Of a stretch of DNA of 6,053 nt, positions 3,111 to 6,053 are shown in pieces; positions within the stretch are counted from its first letter, which is position 1, and every line of letters starts with the position of its first letter. The translations under genes were made by a program, and so were the position numbers. This DNA comes from Pseudomonadota bacterium (GTDB lineage: Bacteria; Pseudomonadota; Alphaproteobacteria; Rhizobiales; Beijerinckiaceae), in NCBI GenBank assembly GCA_023452965.1, contig JAEXUU010000395.1:1-6053 (forward strand), in the 5' to 3' direction. Below the pieces are notes generated by a model. The model saw only the letters and a program-made list of their open reading frames with translations. It ran no database searches and was not told the DNA's origin.

Positions 3111-6053
3111 ATGGAAGCGGCACCGTGCCGCCTGTCCTGTCGCGTCGGATTGAGTAGCGTCTTGCGTATCCTGCGATCCCTCAGCTTCGGCATCGGCCTG
3201 GCGGCGATGAGCCTGGCACTGGGCTATGCCCCGCCGGCCCTGGCCGCCAATGCCGAGCTGCGCGGCGAGGCGATGCAGGCGGGCTTTGGTCGCCTTGCCT
3301 TCACCTTCGACGAGCCGGTGACGACGCGGGTGCGCGTTTCCAATGGCGTGCTGGTTGTCGGCTTCAGCCAGCCGGTGAAGATCGATCCGAGCCGCATCTC
3401 CCGGGAGCTGCCGGCCTATATCTCGCTGGCGCGGATCGATCCCGATGGAAGGGGCCTGCGCTTCGCGCTCGCCCGGACCTACCGCGCCAACCTGCTCGAA
3501 GCGGGCGACCGCGCCTTCGTCGATCTCCTGCCCGAAAACTGGGTCGGGCAATTGCCGGGCCTGCCGCCCGAAGTCCTCGCCGAGCTGACCAAGCGCCTGC
3601 GCCTCGCCGAGTCGCGGGCTCGCGACATCGCCCGCGCCCCGGCCCCCGAGCCGAAGCCTCTCGGCTTCCGCACCGTGCGCCTGCCGACGCTCGACCGGCT
3701 GATGTTCACGGCGCCGGCCGAGGCTCAACTGAGCCCACGCCTCGAAGACGGCCGCCTGACGCTCGCCTTCGACCAGCCGCTGCAGATCGAGGCGGGCAAG
3801 ATCCGTGCGCTGCTGCCGGCCGACTTCACCCTCGAAAGCGCCAAGAGCGAGGGCGATCGCACCGAGTTCGTCTTCACCGTGCCGAAGGACCGCGAGCTGC
3901 GCAGCTTCCGCGACGATTCCGGCTGGACCGTCGATCTCGCCAACGCCGCGAAAGCCGGCGCGCTGACGCTGGCCGGGCTGGAAGCCGGGTCGCCGCAGCC
4001 AGCGGCGAAGCCGGCCGAGCCGCAGCCCGCAGTGGCGGCGCAGAAGCCCGATTCCGCCAGCAAGCCGGCGGCCACCGTTCCGCAGGCAGTAGCCTCGACC
4101 GCGCAGGCTACGCCGGCACCGATCGTAGCGCCCCCCGTGGTGGATCCCACGCCGAAGGACATTCAGGTCAGCTCCGCCGCCGATGGCGACGGCGGCCGGA
4201 TCGACTTTCGCTTCCCGCGCCCGACCGGCTCCGCCGCCTTCGCCGAGCCCGGCCTCGTCACGCTGGTCTTCGACACCCGCGACACGCTCGACCCCGACAA
4301 GCTGAAGGGCGTGCTGCCCGGGCTCGTCCAGGACGTCACCGTCATCCGAGAGACAAAGGTCACCGTGCTGCGCCTGAAGACCGGCCGGCGGCAGATCACG
4401 CGCCTTTCCGACGATGGCACCACTTGGTCGCTCTCCTTCGGCGAGAAGCTCGGCAAGCCGGCCGTCGCACTGGCTCCGCGCCGCGATGCCGACGAGCGCG
4501 GCCAGACCGTGGTCGCCGTACCCGTTCCCGGCATGACCGGCGTGCACTGGCTGGAGAACCGCGATGGCGGCGCCCCGATGGCGGTCGCGACCGCGCTCGG
4601 CCCGACCCGCGCCGTCTCCAAGCCCTATCGCTTCGTCGAATTCGGCCTGCCCCAGACCGCCCATGGCGTCGCCGTCACCGCCCTCGCCGACGACATCATC
4701 GTGCGTGCCGGCACCGACGAGACCCTGATCGGCCGCAGTGGCGGGCTGGTCGTCAGCCTCGACGCCGGCAAGCCGAACGAGCCGGAAAAGAAGGCCGGCG
4801 AGAGCGCCGCCGCGCCGCTGCTCGACGCACAGCGCTGGTCGAGCCTGCGCACCGACGCCGTGCGCGAGCGGACGCAGGAACTGCTGCGCGACGTCGCCGA
4901 TGCCTCGCGCAGCCGGAAATCCGAAGCGCGGCTGGCGCTCGCCCGTTTCCTGATCGCCAATGCGATGCTGCCCGAGGCGGCCGGGCCGCTCAACGCCCTC
5001 CTCGCCGACGACCCTGCCATGCGCGGCAACCGCGAGGCGCTGTTCCTCAAGGGCGTGATCGCCGCCCAGATGCACCGCCATGCCGAGGCGCTGAAGGCGT
5101 TCGAGGCCGGCCCGATCAAGGAGGAGGCCGAGATCGGCCTCTGGCGGGCGCTGGCCGAACAGCGCCTCGGCCGCAACGCCCCCGCCCTCGCCGGCTTTCG
5201 GCGAGCCGAGGCCGTGCTCGACGGCTACCCGCCCGACCTCCAGGCTCAGTTCCGGCCGGCCATGGCCCGCGCCGCGCTCGCCATGCAGGACACGCTGGTG
5301 GCCGAACGCCAGATCGCCCATCTCGCCGAACTGCCGGCGGACCTCGTCCCCGCCGAGGATCTCGCGCTGCTCCGCGCCATGCTCGACGACGCCAGCGGGC
5401 GGCCGGAAGTGGCGCTCAACGGCTATCGCGCGCTGTTCGACGCTCCGAGCCGACCTGTCGCCGCCGAAGCGCAGCTGCGCGCGGTCAAGCTCGCCCGCAA
5501 CGAGAAGCGCCCCGAACTTTCGATCGACGAGGCTGCGGCCCGGCTGGAAACCGTCTCGGCGATCTGGCGTGGCGGCGAGGTCGAGATCGAAGCGCTGGCC
5601 GAGCTCGGGCGCATCTATGCGCAGCAGCAGCGCTGGCGCGACGCCTTCCAGACCGCGCGGCGCGCCAACGAGAACTTTCCCGATCACCCGGCGACGCGCC
5701 TGCTGCATGACGAGACCGCCCAGCGCTTCGAGGCGCTGTTCAGCGATCCCGATCTCGAGAAGCTGCCGCGCCTCGAGGCGCTGGCGGTGTTCTACGACTT
5801 CAAGGAGTTCCTGCCGGTTGGCCGACGCGGCGACGAGATCACCCGTCTCCTCGCCGACCGGCTGGTCGAGCTCGATCTGCTCGACCAGGCCGGCGACATC
5901 CTGCGCTACCAGATGGAGAAGCGCCTGACCGGCGCCGCCCGCTCCACCGTCGCCGCCCGTCTCGCCATGATCAGGCTGATGAACCGCAAGCCGGCCGAGG
6001 CGCTGCAGGCGCTGGTCTCGACACGGCTCGCCGAGCTGCCGGGGGACGTCAAG
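3111..6053 (+). CDS. Large exported TPR-type protein of unknown function (3' end beyond window)
   Basis: One frame stays open for 981 codons to the right edge, so the C-terminus is missing. With the ATG at 3111, residues 24-45 form a signal-peptide core ending ALA-A, with cleavage after about residue 45. The first 17 residues make an unusually long n-region and there is no Shine-Dalgarno; a TTG at 3162 (residue 18) would give a normal 28-residue signal peptide and may be the real start. Next come three similar beta-rich segments (about 57-141, 191-278, 350-446), a Pro/Ala/Lys-rich linker (295-349), a fourth beta-rich stretch (465-553) and a helical TPR-like region from about 567, with repeat-like units near 605-637, 642-676 and 826-862. 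A motif near 893-909 (VFYDFKEFLPVGRRGDE) resembles a conserved stretch I associate with large Hyphomicrobiales TPR proteins. It is probably periplasmic and scaffold-like; I do not know a specific function. The gene starts 36 bp after lysR. Confidence 0.9.
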   Translation, partial: MEAAPCRLSCRVGLSSVLRILRSLSFGIGLAAMSLALGYAPPALAANAELRGEAMQAGFGRLAFTFDEPVTTRVRVSNGVLVVGFSQPVKIDPSRISRELPAYISLARIDPDGRGLRFALARTYRANLLEAGDRAFVDLLPENWVGQLPGLPPEVLAELTKRLRLAESRARDIARAPAPEPKPLGFRTVRLPTLDRLMFTAPAEAQLSPRLEDGRLTLAFDQPLQIEAGKIRALLPADFTLESAKSEGDRTEFVFTVPKDRELRSFRDDSGWTVDLANAAKAGALTLAGLEAGSPQPAAKPAEPQPAVAAQKPDSASKPAATVPQAVASTAQATPAPIVAPPVVDPTPKDIQVSSAADGDGGRIDFRFPRPTGSAAFAEPGLVTLVFDTRDTLDPDKLKGVLPGLVQDVTVIRETKVTVLRLKTGRRQITRLSDDGTTWSLSFGEKLGKPAVALAPRRDADERGQTVVAVPVPGMTGVHWLENRDGGAPMAVATALGPTRAVSKPYRFVEFGLPQTAHGVAVTALADDIIVRAGTDETLIGRSGGLVVSLDAGKPNEPEKKAGESAAAPLLDAQRWSSLRTDAVRERTQELLRDVADASRSRKSEARLALARFLIANAMLPEAAGPLNALLADDPAMRGNREALFLKGVIAAQMHRHAEALKAFEAGPIKEEAEIGLWRALAEQRLGRNAPALAGFRRAEAVLDGYPPDLQAQFRPAMARAALAMQDTLVAERQIAHLAELPADLVPAEDLALLRAMLDDASGRPEVALNGYRALFDAPSRPVAAEAQLRAVKLARNEKRPELSIDEAAARLETVSAIWRGGEVEIEALAELGRIYAQQQRWRDAFQTARRANENFPDHPATRLLHDETAQRFEALFSDPDLEKLPRLEALAVFYDFKEFLPVGRRGDEITRLLADRLVELDLLDQAGDILRYQMEKRLTGAARSTVAARLAMIRLMNRKPAEALQALVSTRLAELPGDVK

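Noticed and set aside
3096..5708. An 870-codon open frame on the minus strand, antisense to the TPR gene
   Set aside because: Its codons are in exact register with the sense codons, so a stop would need a sense TTA, CTA or TCA codon, which this GC-rich gene avoids. Its translation is Gly/Arg/Gln/Glu-rich with no domain pattern, while the sense frame has a signal peptide, ordered segments and TPR-like helices.
4424..5710. A 428-codon forward frame inside the TPR gene
   Set aside because: The translation is extremely Arg/Pro/Ala-rich, as expected for an out-of-frame reading of GC-rich coding DNA, and it lies entirely within the real gene.

Overview
The DNA is very GC-rich, uses few A/T-ending codons, and encodes proteins typical of Alphaproteobacteria. 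A Bug/TctC-type periplasmic binding protein, a CnbZ-like protein and a very large exported TPR protein together suggest a Hyphomicrobiales chromosome of the Bosea, Bradyrhizobium or Methylobacterium kind. The order and genus are inferred from protein resemblance, not from a marker gene. There is no rRNA, tRNA, CRISPR array, insertion sequence or phage gene in the window.

Layout. (1) Positions 1-99 hold no confident gene but carry several GC-rich inverted repeats, probably the 3' end of the leftward transcription unit. (2) Two genes read leftward. The first transcribed is a 253-residue protein (1234-1995) that looks like two fused RidA/YjgF-type domains and resembles the 2-aminomuconate deaminase CnbZ. 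The second is a 321-residue tripartite-tricarboxylate-transporter-type binding protein (100-1065). The 168 bases between them are packed with inverted repeats, some mutually exclusive. (3) A 149-bp divergent promoter region (1996-2144) contains a perfect 17-bp palindrome, GTTGCCG-CTT-CGGCAAC, with the T-N11-A signature of a LysR-type operator. (4) A LysR-type regulator reads rightward (2145-3074). (5) From 3111 a large exported protein reads rightward and runs off the right edge (981 codons, no stop). It has a signal peptide, three similar beta-rich segments, a Pro/Ala-rich linker and a long alpha-helical TPR-like region.

How they may work together. The LysR regulator, the operator, the CnbZ-like enzyme and the binding protein form a classic divergent catabolic module. 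A small carboxylate would be captured in the periplasm, and an amino- or imino-acid intermediate would be deaminated in the cytoplasm, under control of a ligand-sensing regulator. The substrate is unknown, and no transporter membrane subunits lie in the window. The TPR protein appears to be an unrelated envelope-associated gene that happens to follow lysR.
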